From Fodinibacter sp963747405 (GTDB lineage Bacteria; Actinomycetota; Actinomycetes; Actinomycetales; Dermatophilaceae), in assembly GCA_963747405.1 (NCBI GenBank), contig CAVVFG010000009.1:92980-156979 (forward strand): a stretch of 64,000 nt of DNA, given 5' to 3'. Numbering within the stretch: position 1 is the first letter of the stretch; each line of letters starts with the position of its first letter. The translations under genes were made by a program, and so were the position numbers. This document shows positions 15,873 to 24,401 of this stretch, in pieces. The notes under the pieces are model-generated. The model saw nothing but the letters and a program-made list of their open reading frames with translations. It was not told where the DNA came from and ran no database searches.

Positions 15873-16817
15873 TCAGCCGGTCGCCTCTGCGACCAGGCGC
15901 ACGACCTCGTCCGCGCAACCCCACGACAGCGTCACACCTGCACCGCCGTGGCCGTAGCTGGTCACCACGGGTCGCCCACCCACCTCGGATGCCGCGAGGC
16001 GCACCTCGGGTGCCACCGGCCGCAGCCCCACCCGCGCCCCGAGCACCTCGGCGCCGGCCAGCGCGGGCACCACGGCGCGGGCCCGGCGCACGATCGCGTC
16101 GTGGACGTGCCGGTCGGGTTCGGCATCCCACGACCCGGCGACGTCGGTGCCGCCGCACACCACCCAGCCCGGGTGCGGCAGCACGTAGACCATGCCGTCG
16201 GGGTGCTCGCCGTCGACGAGCCAGTGGGTCAGCCCCGGGTTGGCGAGCAGCGCCACCTGGCCGCGCGACGGCGTGCCGGCGTGGTCGTCGACCAGCGCCC
16301 CCGAGCGCAGCCCCGCGGCCAGCACCACGGCGTCGCCGGGCACCTCGGCCAGGTCGCTCACCCATCCCGTGGCGAGCTCGACGCCCGCCTCGACGCAGCG
16401 GGCCTCGAGCCACGGCAGGAAGACGGGCATGGTCACCAGCGGCACGGTCGCCACCACTCCTGTGGGGGCCCCGGCCGGCAGCTCGCGCGAGGTCGCCTCC
16501 CGCCAGCCCGGCACGCTGGCGGTCCACCACCGGTCGGCGGCGCCGCGCTCGACGACCACGCCCTCGCGCACGGCCACCCCGGCACCGGGTTCGTCGGCCA
16601 GCGCGGTGAACCGGTCGAGGGCCACCCGGCCCCACTCGAGCACCCGGTCGCGCGGGGCGACGTGGTAGGGGAACCACAGCCCGCCCGCCACGGCCGACGT
16701 GGTGGCCGTCACCGGTTCGTCGCGCACGCAACGCACCGTGTGACCGGCCCGTGCCAGGCCGAGCGCCGACGTCAGTCCGATGACGCCGCCACCGACCACC
16801 GTCACGAGTGCCACCAC
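15873..16817 (-). CDS. FAD-dependent D-amino-acid oxidase
   Basis: A 314-residue flavoenzyme of the DAO family, which oxidises D-amino acids to keto acids with release of peroxide. The FAD dinucleotide-binding motif VVGGGVIGLTSALGLARAGHTV starts the protein, and the family C-terminal signature GYGHGGAGVTLSWG is intact. GGGGAGG five bases before the GTG at 16817 fixes the start. It is divergent from the uracil-DNA glycosylase gene with only 24 bases between start codons, so the two promoters must overlap. Confidence 0.9.
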   Translation of the reverse strand: MVALVTVVGGGVIGLTSALGLARAGHTVRCVRDEPVTATTSAVAGGLWFPYHVAPRDRVLEWGRVALDRFTALADEPGAGVAVREGVVVERGAADRWWTASVPGWREATSRELPAGAPTGVVATVPLVTMPVFLPWLEARCVEAGVELATGWVSDLAEVPGDAVVLAAGLRSGALVDDHAGTPSRGQVALLANPGLTHWLVDGEHPDGMVYVLPHPGWVVCGGTDVAGSWDAEPDRHVHDAIVRRARAVVPALAGAEVLGARVGLRPVAPEVRLAASEVGGRPVVTSYGHGGAGVTLSWGCADEVVRLVAEATG

Positions 16818-16829
16818 CGCATCCTCCCC

Positions 16830-16835
16830 TAGCGT
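16830..16835 (+). promoter_or_regulatory. -10 element for leaderless uracil-DNA glycosylase gene
   Basis: TAGCGT is followed by six bases and then the ATG at 16842. With a normal 6-7 base spacing the transcript would begin at the start codon. The same bases overlap the ribosome-binding region of the divergent oxidase gene. Confidence 0.55.
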
Positions 16836-16841
16836 GGCCCC

Positions 16842-17678
16842 ATGGAGCGCCTCGACCCGCACCCGGTCACCGGTGACCCGTTCGCCTCACCGGTGCCGGC
16901 GGGCAGCGGGTGGCCCGGCGACCCGGCCGACGCCTCGACCCCGGTCGCCACGACCCCTGCCGGCGTGCGCCGTCTCGCGGGGTCGGCGGCCGGCATCCGG
17001 CAGCTGCAGGCGCGGATCTCGGTGTGCCGCGCCTGTCCCCGACTCGTGCGGTGGCGCGAGGACGTCGCGCGATCCGGGCGGCGCGCCTCGTTCGCCGACC
17101 AGCCGTACTGGGGCCGGCCGGGACCGTCGTTCGGCGACCCCGAGGCCGAGGTGCTGCTCGTGGGGCTCGCACCGGCTGCGAACGGCACCAACCGCACCGG
17201 CCGGATGTTCACCGGGGACTCCTCGGGTGACGTGCTGTACGCCGCGCTGCACCGCACGGGGTTCGCAGCCCTGCCGACGTCGGTCGCCGCCGGGGACGGC
17301 CAGTCGCTCACCGGCATCCGCATCGTCGCCGCCGTGCGCTGCGCACCCCCGGCGAACAAGCCCACCCCGGCGGAGCGGGCCACCTGCTCGGCCTGGCTGG
17401 AGCGGGACCTCGCCCTGTCGGCCCCCCGGCTGCGGGCGATCCTGTGCCTGGGCGCCATCGGCTGGGACGCCGCGCTCGCCGCAGCCCGTGCGCTCGGGTG
17501 GGACGTGCCGCGACCGAAGCCGCGCTTCGGCCACGCCGCCGAGGTGACCCTGGCGACACCGGAGGGCCACGGCATCCGGCTGGTCGGGTGCTACCACGTG
17601 AGCCCGCACAACACCTTCACGGGGCGGCTCACCCCGGCGATGCTGGATGCCGTGCTGCTGTCACTGCGCGCCGGCTGA
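16842..17678 (+). CDS. Uracil-DNA glycosylase, family 5 (UDGb)
   Basis: A 278-residue iron-sulfur glycosylase that removes uracil and related deaminated bases from DNA. The family-5 signature GLAPAANGTNRTGRMFTGD and the C-terminal HVSPHNTFTGR are clear. Cysteines in CRACPRL, RCAPP and CSAW can ligate the 4Fe-4S cluster. The first 45 residues are a variable extension. The start follows TAGCGT by six bases. It belongs to the repair-rich stretch with pcrA and the polymerase-domain gene. Confidence 0.92.
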   Translation: MERLDPHPVTGDPFASPVPAGSGWPGDPADASTPVATTPAGVRRLAGSAAGIRQLQARISVCRACPRLVRWREDVARSGRRASFADQPYWGRPGPSFGDPEAEVLLVGLAPAANGTNRTGRMFTGDSSGDVLYAALHRTGFAALPTSVAAGDGQSLTGIRIVAAVRCAPPANKPTPAERATCSAWLERDLALSAPRLRAILCLGAIGWDAALAAARALGWDVPRPKPRFGHAAEVTLATPEGHGIRLVGCYHVSPHNTFTGRLTPAMLDAVLLSLRAG

Positions 17679-17730
17679 CCCGGCGGTCGGACCGGTCGCT
17701 GAGGGGCCTTGGATCGCCCAGCGTCGCAGG

Positions 17731-17990
17731 ATGATCCGCCTCGACCGCCCCCACGTGCGTGTCCACCGCAGCTACCTCGAGGCGCACGACGAGTTCGCCG
17801 CCCTGCACCGCGACGGTGACGGCGACCGGGTCGAGCCGGCCGACGACGGCGGCTACCCCGGTGTCACCTGGAGCCGCGCCGAGCTCGAGACGCCGGACGG
17901 GTTCGCGAGGTTCGTCGCGGTGGCGCCTGGACCGGGCTCGCGAGGACGTCCCCCGGCCCACCGGGCACGTGCGCCCCACGTCGCCGGGGG
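17731..17990 (+). pseudogene. GNAT acetyltransferase remnant
   Basis: One frame begins MIRLDRPHVRVHRSYLEAH and runs to LETPDGFARFVA, which looks like the N-terminal half of a GNAT-family acetyltransferase. The expected continuation (LDRAREDVPRPTGH) appears only after a shift into another frame near 17925, and the acetyl-CoA-binding half is absent. It is a frameshifted and truncated remnant about 260 bases long. Confidence 0.65.
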
Positions 17991-17997
17991 TCCGTCC

Positions 17998-18003
17998 TAG
18001 GGT
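17998..18003 (+). promoter_or_regulatory. -10 element for leaderless quinone oxidoreductase gene
   Basis: TAGGGT, six bases, then ATG at 18010. This is the same spacing as at several other genes in the window. Confidence 0.55.
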
Positions 18004-18009
18004 TGCGGG

Positions 18010-18996
18010 ATGAGCGACTCCTCCGGCCCCGCCCTGATCGTCACGGCCCATGGGGGCACCGACGTGCTCATTGTCGAGGACCGCCCGGCGCCCTCACCCG
18101 GCGCCGGCGAGGTGCTCGTCGAGGTGGCCGCCGCGGGCGTGAACTTCATCGACGTCTACGAGCGCGAGGGCGTCTACCCCACCTCGCCGCCCTTCGTCGC
18201 CGGCAACGAAGGTGCCGGCCGGGTCGTCGCCGTCGGTGAGGGCGTCGTCGGCCTCCACCCGGGCGACCGGGTGGCGTGGCCCCAGGTGCCGGGCAGCGCC
18301 GCCCGCTTCGCCGCGCTCCCGGCATCCGCGCTCGTGCCCGTGCCCGACGGCGTCGACCTCGAGACGGCGGCCGCGGTGATGCTCCAGGGACTCACCGCCC
18401 AGTACCTCACCACCAGCACGTACGCCGTGGGCGCCGGTGACGTGGCCCTGGTGCACGCCGCCGCCGGCGGCGTCGGGCAGCTGCTGGTGCAGCGGGTGCG
18501 GTCGCGCGGTGGCACGGTGGTGGCGACCGCGGGCGGGGCGGAGAAGTGCGAGACGGTGCGGGCGCTGGGGGCCGAGCACGTCATCGACTACCGCGCGGTC
18601 GACGACCTCGCCGCCGAGGTGCGCCGGCTCACCGACGGCCGGGGGGTCGACGTGGTCTACGACGGGGTCGGCAAGGACACCTTCGACGCGTCGCTGGCGT
18701 CGCTGCGGCCCCGGGGGATGCTGGTGCTGTTCGGCGGGGCGAGCGGGCAGGTGCCGCCGTTCGACATCCAGCGGCTGAACAAGGCGGGCTCGCTGTTCCT
18801 CACCCGGCCCTCGCTCGGGGCCCACCTGGCGACGCGCGAGGAGCTCGAGTCGCGCGCCGGCGAGGTGCTCGGCGCGGTGGCCGACGGCAGCCTGCAGGTG
18901 GCTGTCGGCGGGCGCTACCCGCTCGCGGAGGCGGCCAGTGCCTACGACGACCTCGAGAACCGGCGCACCCAGGGCAAGCTCCTCCTCATCCCCTGA
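18010..18996 (+). CDS. NADPH:quinone oxidoreductase, zeta-crystallin type
   Basis: A 328-residue zinc-free medium-chain dehydrogenase/reductase. The N-terminal GVNFIDVYEREG block, the GNEGAGRVVAVGEGV segment and the cofactor motif AAGGVGQLLVQ (AxxGxxG) are typical of quinone reductases that use NADPH. No zinc-ligand cysteines are present. It starts directly after a TAGGGT -10 element. A palindromic repeat lies 14 bases after the stop, separating it from the convergent membrane-protein gene. Confidence 0.93.
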   Translation: MSDSSGPALIVTAHGGTDVLIVEDRPAPSPGAGEVLVEVAAAGVNFIDVYEREGVYPTSPPFVAGNEGAGRVVAVGEGVVGLHPGDRVAWPQVPGSAARFAALPASALVPVPDGVDLETAAAVMLQGLTAQYLTTSTYAVGAGDVALVHAAAGGVGQLLVQRVRSRGGTVVATAGGAEKCETVRALGAEHVIDYRAVDDLAAEVRRLTDGRGVDVVYDGVGKDTFDASLASLRPRGMLVLFGGASGQVPPFDIQRLNKAGSLFLTRPSLGAHLATREELESRAGEVLGAVADGSLQVAVGGRYPLAEAASAYDDLENRRTQGKLLLIP

Positions 18997-19010
18997 CCCT
19001 CCCTCCCCTC

Positions 19011-19094
19011 CTCCCCGACCTTGCAGGTCAAACGCCGGGCAACACGCGGCGAGAGCCCGGTTGCGGGCGGCTGCCGACCTGCAAAGTCGGGGAG
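19011..19094. repeat. Palindromic intergenic repeat copy B (84 bp)
   Basis: The arms CCCCGACCTTGCAGGTC and GACCTGCAAAGTCGGGG pair over 17 bases with one mismatch, around a GC-rich middle that can fold further. It lies between convergent genes (stops at 18996 and 19138) and could end transcription from both sides. Related copies are at 830/2456, 19539 and 57390. Confidence 0.85.
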
Positions 19095-19137
19095 GTCGGG
19101 GGCCGGTGGGGCGGGCAGAATCGGACGGGGTCGGCGC

Positions 19138-19491
19138 TCAGCCGGTGGCCCAGAGGACGGCGACGAGCACGTTGACCAGGGCGAGCACCCCGGCGGCCGT
19201 GACGAGCTGCGGGCGCGCCTCCTGGCCCTTGCGCTCCTTGGCCGCGGCGATCTCGGCGCACGCCACCACCGCGATCGCGACGAGCAGCTTGACGGTGATC
19301 TTGATGTTGTTCACCTCTTCGTCGTTGGCCTGCACCAGGCCGACGAGGATGATGCCGGTGACGAGCTGGGCACGCGCGCCCCAGACCAACGCCGGGGTGA
19401 CGGCGCCCCGCGCGACGAAGAGCGCGCTGCCGATGATCGCGGCCATGCCGAGCAGGTGGAGGACGACGAAGACGTTGATCAGGAGTTCCAT
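19138..19491 (-). CDS. Small integral membrane protein, function unknown
   Basis: A 117-residue protein with four predicted membrane helices (LINVFVVLHLLGMAAIIGSALFV, LVTGIILVGLV, ITVKLLVAIAVVACAEI and VTAAGVLALVNVLVAVLWA). A charged loop (QANDEEVNNIK) lies between the second and third. On the minus strand TAGGGT (19498-19503) is followed by six bases and the ATG at 19491, so a leaderless start was chosen over the GTG two codons upstream. No function is evident. Confidence 0.75.
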   Translation of the reverse strand: MELLINVFVVLHLLGMAAIIGSALFVARGAVTPALVWGARAQLVTGIILVGLVQANDEEVNNIKITVKLLVAIAVVACAEIAAAKERKGQEARPQLVTAAGVLALVNVLVAVLWATG

Positions 19492-19538
19492 GGGCACACC
19501 CTAGGGCCGACCGCTCGCCGGTCCCGCCACCGACCCGC

Positions 19539-19621
19539 CTCCCGGCTTTGCAGGCCAGGAGCCGCCCCAATCCCGGGTTTCGCGGCGCGTTGCCGGGCTG
19601 CTCCCCTGCAAGGTCGGGGAA
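19539..19621. repeat. Palindromic intergenic repeat copy C (83 bp)
   Basis: A more divergent copy beginning CTCCCGGCTTTGCAGG and ending CCCTGCAAGGTCGGGGAA, one base shorter at its left end. It ends six bases before the stop codon of the response-regulator gene, so it lies at that gene's 3' end, with the two flanking genes in the same direction. Confidence 0.8.
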
Positions 19622-19627
19622 TGGCCG

Positions 19628-20350
19628 TCAGAGGAGGCGACGGCCCATCGCCCAGGCGGTGAGCTCGTGCCGCGAGGACAGCTGCAGCTTGCGCAGCACC
19701 GACGAGACGTGGGTCTCGACCGTCTTGACCGAGATGAACAGCTCCTTGGCGACCTCCTTGTACTGGTAGCCGCGCGCGATCAGGCGCATCACCTCGCGCT
19801 CACGGGCCGACAGCCGGTCGAGCTCCTCGTCGACCTCGGCGATCTCGCCCGCCGCCGCGCCGAACGCGTCGAGCACGAACCCCGCGAGCCGCGGCGAGAA
19901 CACGGCGTCGCCGTCGGCGACCCGGCGGATCGCGGTGATCAGGTCGCGAGCGCCGATCGTCTTGGTGACGTAGCCGCGGGCCCCGGCGCGGATGACGGCG
20001 ATGACGTCCTCGGCGGCGTCCGACACCGACAGGGCCAGGAAGCGCACCGGCGCCCCCGAGCGCGCCTGCACGCCGAAACAGCCGTGGATGACGTCGACGC
20101 CGCCGTTGCCCGACCCACCCGGCAGGTGCACGTCGAGCAGGACGACGTCGGGCTGCTCGGCCCGGATCACGGCGATCGCGGTGTCGACGTCGGGTGCCTC
20201 ACCGACGAACTCACAGACCGGGATCCCGCTGGCGGCCATCGCGTCGGTCAGCTCGGCGCGCACCCCGGTGCGGAACATCCGGTGGTCGTCGACGAGCACC
20301 ACCCGCACGGGTGCGGGTGGTGCTCCTGCGGTCGGGGTCGCTTGGGTCAT
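19628..20350 (-). CDS. NarL/LuxR-family response regulator
   Basis: A 240-residue two-component regulator. The receiver domain holds the acidic pair in VLVDDHRMFR, the phosphorylated Asp in VVLLDVHLPGGSG and the conserved Thr/Lys region YVTKTIGARDL. The C-terminal LuxR helix-turn-helix reads LSAREREVMRLIARGYQYKEVAKELFISVKTVETHVSSVLRK in successive helices. It overlaps the kinase gene by four bases (ATGA), so it is its partner. By analogy with PspC-kinase modules it probably responds to envelope stress. It may control the divergent pspC genes. Confidence 0.94.
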   Translation of the reverse strand: MTQATPTAGAPPAPVRVVLVDDHRMFRTGVRAELTDAMAASGIPVCEFVGEAPDVDTAIAVIRAEQPDVVLLDVHLPGGSGNGGVDVIHGCFGVQARSGAPVRFLALSVSDAAEDVIAVIRAGARGYVTKTIGARDLITAIRRVADGDAVFSPRLAGFVLDAFGAAAGEIAEVDEELDRLSAREREVMRLIARGYQYKEVAKELFISVKTVETHVSSVLRKLQLSSRHELTAWAMGRRLL

Positions 20351-21663
20351 GGTGTCTCTCCTTCGATCGGTGGTAGCCGCAGCTCCACCTCGGTTCCGTC
20401 GTCGCGGCGTCGCACGCGCGCGGTGCCCCCGTGCCGCTCCATCCGGCCCAGGATCGACTGGCGCACGCCGAGCCGGTCCGCGGGCACTGCGTCGAGGTCG
20501 AAGCCGTCGCCGCGGTCACGCACGAACGCCTCCACCCCGGTGGGCCCGATCTCGACGTAGGCCGTGACCGGGGTGCCGCCGTGCCGCACGGCGTTGAGCA
20601 GTGCCTCGCGCATCGCCTGGACCAGTGCCGCACCGTGCGGCTCGTAGGCGCGGTCGCCGGTCACGACGAGGTCGATGGCGACGCCGTGCACGTCCTCGAC
20701 GTCGTGGGCCACCTCGGTGACCGCCGCGGCGAGCGTCGACTGCGAGCCCTGCGGCCCGGCGTACAGCCACGAGCGCAGCTCGCGCTCCTGGGCGCGGGCC
20801 AGCCGGGTGACGGCGGCGCTGTCGTGCGACTGGCGCTGGATGAGGGCGAGCGTCTGCAGCACCGAGTCGTGCAGGTGCGCGGCGATGTCGGCCCGTTCGG
20901 TGGCGCGCGCGGCGGCCAGCTGCTCACGGCGCAGGTCGCCCCACAGCCGCAGCGCCCACGGGGCGGCGATGATCAGGGCCCCGACGAGCACGGCGATGGC
21001 GGCGAGCAGGGCGTCCCAGACAGCGGAGATCGACTCGCCGCGCGTGACGATCACGAGGATGCCGGCCACGGCCAGCCCGACGCCCAGGGCCACCCGCATC
21101 CAGCCGTAGCGGCCCTCGCCCGAGCCCAGCCACCGCGAGCGCTGGGCGTCGTCGAGGTTGGACCACGCGACGATGGCGCCGACCGCGATCGTGAACAGGG
21201 GGACGAGGAGGCTGCCGATGACGCCCCCACCCAGCACCGGGGTGAGCAGCACCGCGCCGCCCACGACGAGCAGGCCGCCCACGACGAGCACCAGCCCCCA
21301 CTGCCGGCGTTCGGGGGGCGTGCCCTGCTCGGGCACCTGCGACGGGTCGACGTCGAGATCGCCCTCGGGGGTCAGGGCCCACAGGAACACGTAGGCCGCC
21401 AGGCCCGCGCCGCCGGCCAGGGTGAGCAGCACGAACGTGATGCGCACGCTGCGCCGCGACACGCCCAGGTGGCGGGCGACCGCGCCGCAGACCCCCGGGG
21501 TCCAGCCACGGCTGCGCGACCGCACGAGCGGGGGCCGCGGCGGGCTCGCCGGCGGGTGGTCGTAGCCGTACGCCGGCGGCATCCTTGCTGCGGCACCGGC
21601 GTCGGGACCACCGTCGGTGACCGGGCGCGGGTGCGCGGCTGCGGGCTCGTAGGGCGTGGGCAC
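20347..21663 (-). CDS. PspC-domain sensor histidine kinase
   Basis: A 438-residue kinase. A proline-rich N-terminus is followed by a PspC domain (SRSRGWTPGVCGAVARHLGV then a membrane helix ending FLWALTPEGD), about four further membrane segments, a HisKA_3 phosphoacceptor in ADIAAHLHDSVLQTLAL and an HATPase domain with RDRGDGFDL. The PspC module suggests sensing of membrane damage or a partner PspC protein. The GTG start at 21663 is the first reasonable one. It is transcribed with the regulator and away from pspC. Confidence 0.93.
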   Translation of the reverse strand: MPTPYEPAAAHPRPVTDGGPDAGAAARMPPAYGYDHPPASPPRPPLVRSRSRGWTPGVCGAVARHLGVSRRSVRITFVLLTLAGGAGLAAYVFLWALTPEGDLDVDPSQVPEQGTPPERRQWGLVLVVGGLLVVGGAVLLTPVLGGGVIGSLLVPLFTIAVGAIVAWSNLDDAQRSRWLGSGEGRYGWMRVALGVGLAVAGILVIVTRGESISAVWDALLAAIAVLVGALIIAAPWALRLWGDLRREQLAAARATERADIAAHLHDSVLQTLALIQRQSHDSAAVTRLARAQERELRSWLYAGPQGSQSTLAAAVTEVAHDVEDVHGVAIDLVVTGDRAYEPHGAALVQAMREALLNAVRHGGTPVTAYVEIGPTGVEAFVRDRGDGFDLDAVPADRLGVRQSILGRMERHGGTARVRRRDDGTEVELRLPPIEGETP

Positions 21664-21778
21664 ACCCCCATCCTGACCTACCCGACGGGTACGCAGGGCC
21701 GGTCCCGGGGTCGGCTCAGGGGGGCGTCAGGGTCGACCCTCATGGCGAGCACCCCGCCGCCGGGACCACGCTGGAGCC

Positions 21779-23239
21779 ATGACCGAGAACCCCACCCAGA
21801 GCGTGCCCCCACCGAGCACGTCATTCCTCGACGACAGCTTCGCGCGGCTTCGCGGCAGCGGCTACTACCGCGACACCGACGGCCGGTGGTTCGGTGGCGT
21901 CTGCACCGGCCTGGCCCAGCGCTTCGGCGTCGACCCGGTGCTGATCCGGGCGGCGGCGGTCGTGCTCGCCTTCCTCGGCGGCATCGGCCTGACCGCCTAC
22001 GTCATCCTCTGGCTGCTCCTGCCCGACCGGCAGGGCGACATCCTCGCCGAGCGAGCGGTGCGCCAGGGCGACGCCGGCCCGATCGCACTGCTCGTGCTCG
22101 CCGGCTTCCTGGTGCTCGGCGGGGTCTTCTCCATCGGCAACGGCAACGGCTGGTTCGCCCCCCTGTGGCTGATCCCCGTCGCCGCCGTCGCCTGGCTGGT
22201 GCTCGCCCGCCGCAACGCCCGCCCGCCGCAGACCGGCTACGGCAGCGTGCCCGCCCCGCCGCCCTACGGCGCCCCCGTTCCCCCGGCGCCACCTGGCGCC
22301 ACCCCGCCCCCGTCAGGAGAGGCCATGTCCGCCACACCCAGCTACGCCGCGCCGCCGATGGCGAGCGCGCCGACCCAGACACCCACGGCGCCGTATGCCG
22401 GCAGCCAGCCGGGCGCCTACCGGGCCCCCCAGCCCGGCACCTACGGTGGCCCGCCGGTGGGCGGCCCCTCCGGCCCGTACGGTGGCCGGCCCACCCCGCC
22501 CGCGCCGCCGCGCCCGGTGGGCCCGGTCGGCCCGCCCCCGCCGCCGCGCCCCCGTCGCCGCCGCCCCAGCGCCTTCGTCGGGCTGGTCTCCCTCGGCATC
22601 GCCCTCGTCGGCATCGGCCTGGGCGCGGCGCTCGACGACCCGCTCGGGTTCCCGGGCAGCTCGGCCACCCTCGGGCTGATCATCGCCCTGGCCGGCGTGT
22701 CGGTGGTCGTGCTCACCCTCGGGCTGCGGGGCCGGGCCTCCGGCTTCAGCGGGTTCCTCGTGGTGTGCCTCGCCCTGCTGCTCGTCACTGCCTCGGCCGT
22801 CTCCCGCGTCGAGGTCGGGGACGGCGTCGGGGACCGCACCTGGACCCCGGTCCGGGCAAGCGGCACCACCGCCTTCCAGCTCGGCGCCGGCGAGGCCACC
22901 CTCGACCTGAGCCGGCTCGCCACGGCTCCCGCCCCGTCGCCCACCACGCCGGACACGCCCACCAGCCCGGATGCCCCGGACGCCCCGGCGACGACCGCAC
23001 AGCGGGTCACGGTCGAGATGGGTGCCGGAAACCTCAGGATCCTCGTGCCCCCGGGCCTCGACGTCCGCGTCGACGCCAGCGTGGGGTTCGGCGACATCAC
23101 CCACACCGGTGGTGTGGGTGGCAACACCGACACCAGCGGTACCGACCGCAGCACCTCGACCCTCATCGGCGCCGAGCCCGTGCAGGTCGTCGTCGACGCC
23201 CAGCTCGGCCTGGGCCAGATCACCATCCAGGAGCAGTGA
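21779..23239 (+). CDS. PspC-domain membrane protein with C-terminal beta domain
   Basis: A 486-residue protein with an N-terminal PspC domain (YYRDTDGRWFGGVCTGLAQRFGVD, helix to VILWLLLPDR), two or three further helices around a 120-residue Pro/Gly/Tyr-rich cytoplasmic linker, and a C-terminal extracytoplasmic domain rich in Asp/Gly/Thr (HTGGVGGNTDTSGTDRSTST). That domain resembles the 'toastrack'-type beta module often found with PspC and kinases. It is divergent from the kinase-regulator pair with 115 bases between, a probable self-regulated module. Confidence 0.85.
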   Translation: MTENPTQSVPPPSTSFLDDSFARLRGSGYYRDTDGRWFGGVCTGLAQRFGVDPVLIRAAAVVLAFLGGIGLTAYVILWLLLPDRQGDILAERAVRQGDAGPIALLVLAGFLVLGGVFSIGNGNGWFAPLWLIPVAAVAWLVLARRNARPPQTGYGSVPAPPPYGAPVPPAPPGATPPPSGEAMSATPSYAAPPMASAPTQTPTAPYAGSQPGAYRAPQPGTYGGPPVGGPSGPYGGRPTPPAPPRPVGPVGPPPPPRPRRRRPSAFVGLVSLGIALVGIGLGAALDDPLGFPGSSATLGLIIALAGVSVVVLTLGLRGRASGFSGFLVVCLALLLVTASAVSRVEVGDGVGDRTWTPVRASGTTAFQLGAGEATLDLSRLATAPAPSPTTPDTPTSPDAPDAPATTAQRVTVEMGAGNLRILVPPGLDVRVDASVGFGDITHTGGVGGNTDTSGTDRSTSTLIGAEPVQVVVDAQLGLGQITIQEQ

Positions 23240-23724
23240 TGACCACCCCGACCACTCCCCCCACCCCGGACACCCCGGACACCCCGGACACCCCGACCAC
23301 GCCGGAGCCCTCGGACCTCGTACCGGCCCCGGGTGGCCGCGCCGACGACGACCTGGCCGACGAGATGTTCCACGACGACGACCACACGACCGAGCTGCCG
23401 ACCACCGGTGCCAGCGCGAGCACCGCCACCATGACCGCGACCGCACCGGCTCCGGCCGGCCCGAGGATCCCGGCACCGGCCAGCCCTCCCGAGCAGCAGT
23501 GGCTCAGCGGCCCGGCCCCCTTCGCCCTCGTGCTCGGCCTGCTCGGCCTGCTCGTGGCCGGCAGCGTGCTCGTCAACGAGCTCACCGACATCACGCTGCC
23601 GTGGGGTGACCTCGGCCCGTGGAGCGTGGTCGCCGCGGGGCTGGTCGTGCTGCTCGTCGGAGCCATCGGCCTGCGCAGCAGCCGCAGCCGCGGTGCCCAC
23701 GACGACCGCGGCACCCGCGCCTGA
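23239..23724 (+). CDS. Small two-helix membrane protein following pspC
   Basis: A 161-residue protein. The first 100 residues are low complexity and begin with tandem DTP units (the 9-base repeat CCGGACACC, nucleotides 23266-23300), then an acidic ADDDLADEMFHDDDHTTE patch. Two membrane helices (PFALVLGLLGLLVAGSVLV and SVVAAGLVVLLVGAIGL) and a basic tail end it. The ATG overlaps the pspC stop (TGATG), so it is a translationally coupled member of that module. The family was not recognised. Confidence 0.75.
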   Translation: MTTPTTPPTPDTPDTPDTPTTPEPSDLVPAPGGRADDDLADEMFHDDDHTTELPTTGASASTATMTATAPAPAGPRIPAPASPPEQQWLSGPAPFALVLGLLGLLVAGSVLVNELTDITLPWGDLGPWSVVAAGLVVLLVGAIGLRSSRSRGAHDDRGTRA

Positions 23725-23738
23725 GGCCCCCGGTGTCG

Positions 23739-24401
23739 TCAGGCGAGCCCGGCCGCGCGCAGCGCAGCACCGACGCTCGCCACGACGGGCACCTCCCCGA
23801 GGTGCTCGAGGGGCACCCACCGCGCGTCGGCCGTCGACCCGCCCACGTCGTGCACGACGGGGCGGGTCGGTCGCGCGCAGCGGGCCGTGTGCAGCAGCCG
23901 CACGGCGTGGTAGTCCTCGAGCCCTCGAGGCGAGCGCCCCACCCAGTGCTGCGTCATCACGTCGACCAGCCGCACCTCGTCGACGACCTGGCCGGTCTCC
24001 TCGGCCACCTCCCGCAGCACGCCGTCGGTCGGCGACTCCCCCGGGTCGAGCCCACCACCGGGCAGGTTCCACCGGCCGGCCGCACCGGTGTAGCCGGCCA
24101 GCTGGGTCAGCAGCAGCCTGCCGTCGGCCACGACGACGGCGTAGGCCGCGACCCGCTGGTGCGGGTCGACGCCGAGCCGCTCGGCATCGGTCAGCCCGGG
24201 CCCGTCCGGGCCGAGCGGTGGGTCGACCGGTGCGGCCGGCCGCACCGCGTACCGCAGGACGAGGTCGCCGAGCACGCCCTCGACGCCGACGACCGTGCCC
24301 GGCCACCCGCGCATCGCCAGTCCCAACGCGGGGTCCTCGCCGTGCGCGAGCGCGAACCGGGTGACGACCTCGCCCCCGTGGCTGCCGACGACGGTGATCA
24401 C
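23739..24401 (-). CDS. Nudix hydrolase
   Basis: A 220-residue protein with a complete Nudix box, GGGLDPGESPTDGVLREVAEETGQ (G-x5-E-x7-REVAEE), that binds metal and cleaves nucleoside-diphosphate-linked substrates. The 75 residues before it are a distinct N-terminal region found in some larger Nudix proteins. Its substrate cannot be told. The GTG start overlaps the glycosyltransferase stop (GTGA), so the two are translated in tandem and the substrate might be a nucleotide sugar. Confidence 0.88.
   Translation of the reverse strand: MITVVGSHGGEVVTRFALAHGEDPALGLAMRGWPGTVVGVEGVLGDLVLRYAVRPAAPVDPPLGPDGPGLTDAERLGVDPHQRVAAYAVVVADGRLLLTQLAGYTGAAGRWNLPGGGLDPGESPTDGVLREVAEETGQVVDEVRLVDVMTQHWVGRSPRGLEDYHAVRLLHTARCARPTRPVVHDVGGSTADARWVPLEHLGEVPVVASVGAALRAAGLA

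Noticed and set aside
23250..23310. CCGGACACC tandem repeats as a regulatory or mobile repeat
   Set aside because: They lie inside a coding sequence and encode a DTP linker, which explains them.
20431..23724. Open frame of 1097 codons on the plus strand across the kinase and pspC genes
   Set aside because: It runs antisense to the kinase and out of frame through pspC, with no domain signature; the overlapping genes are well supported.
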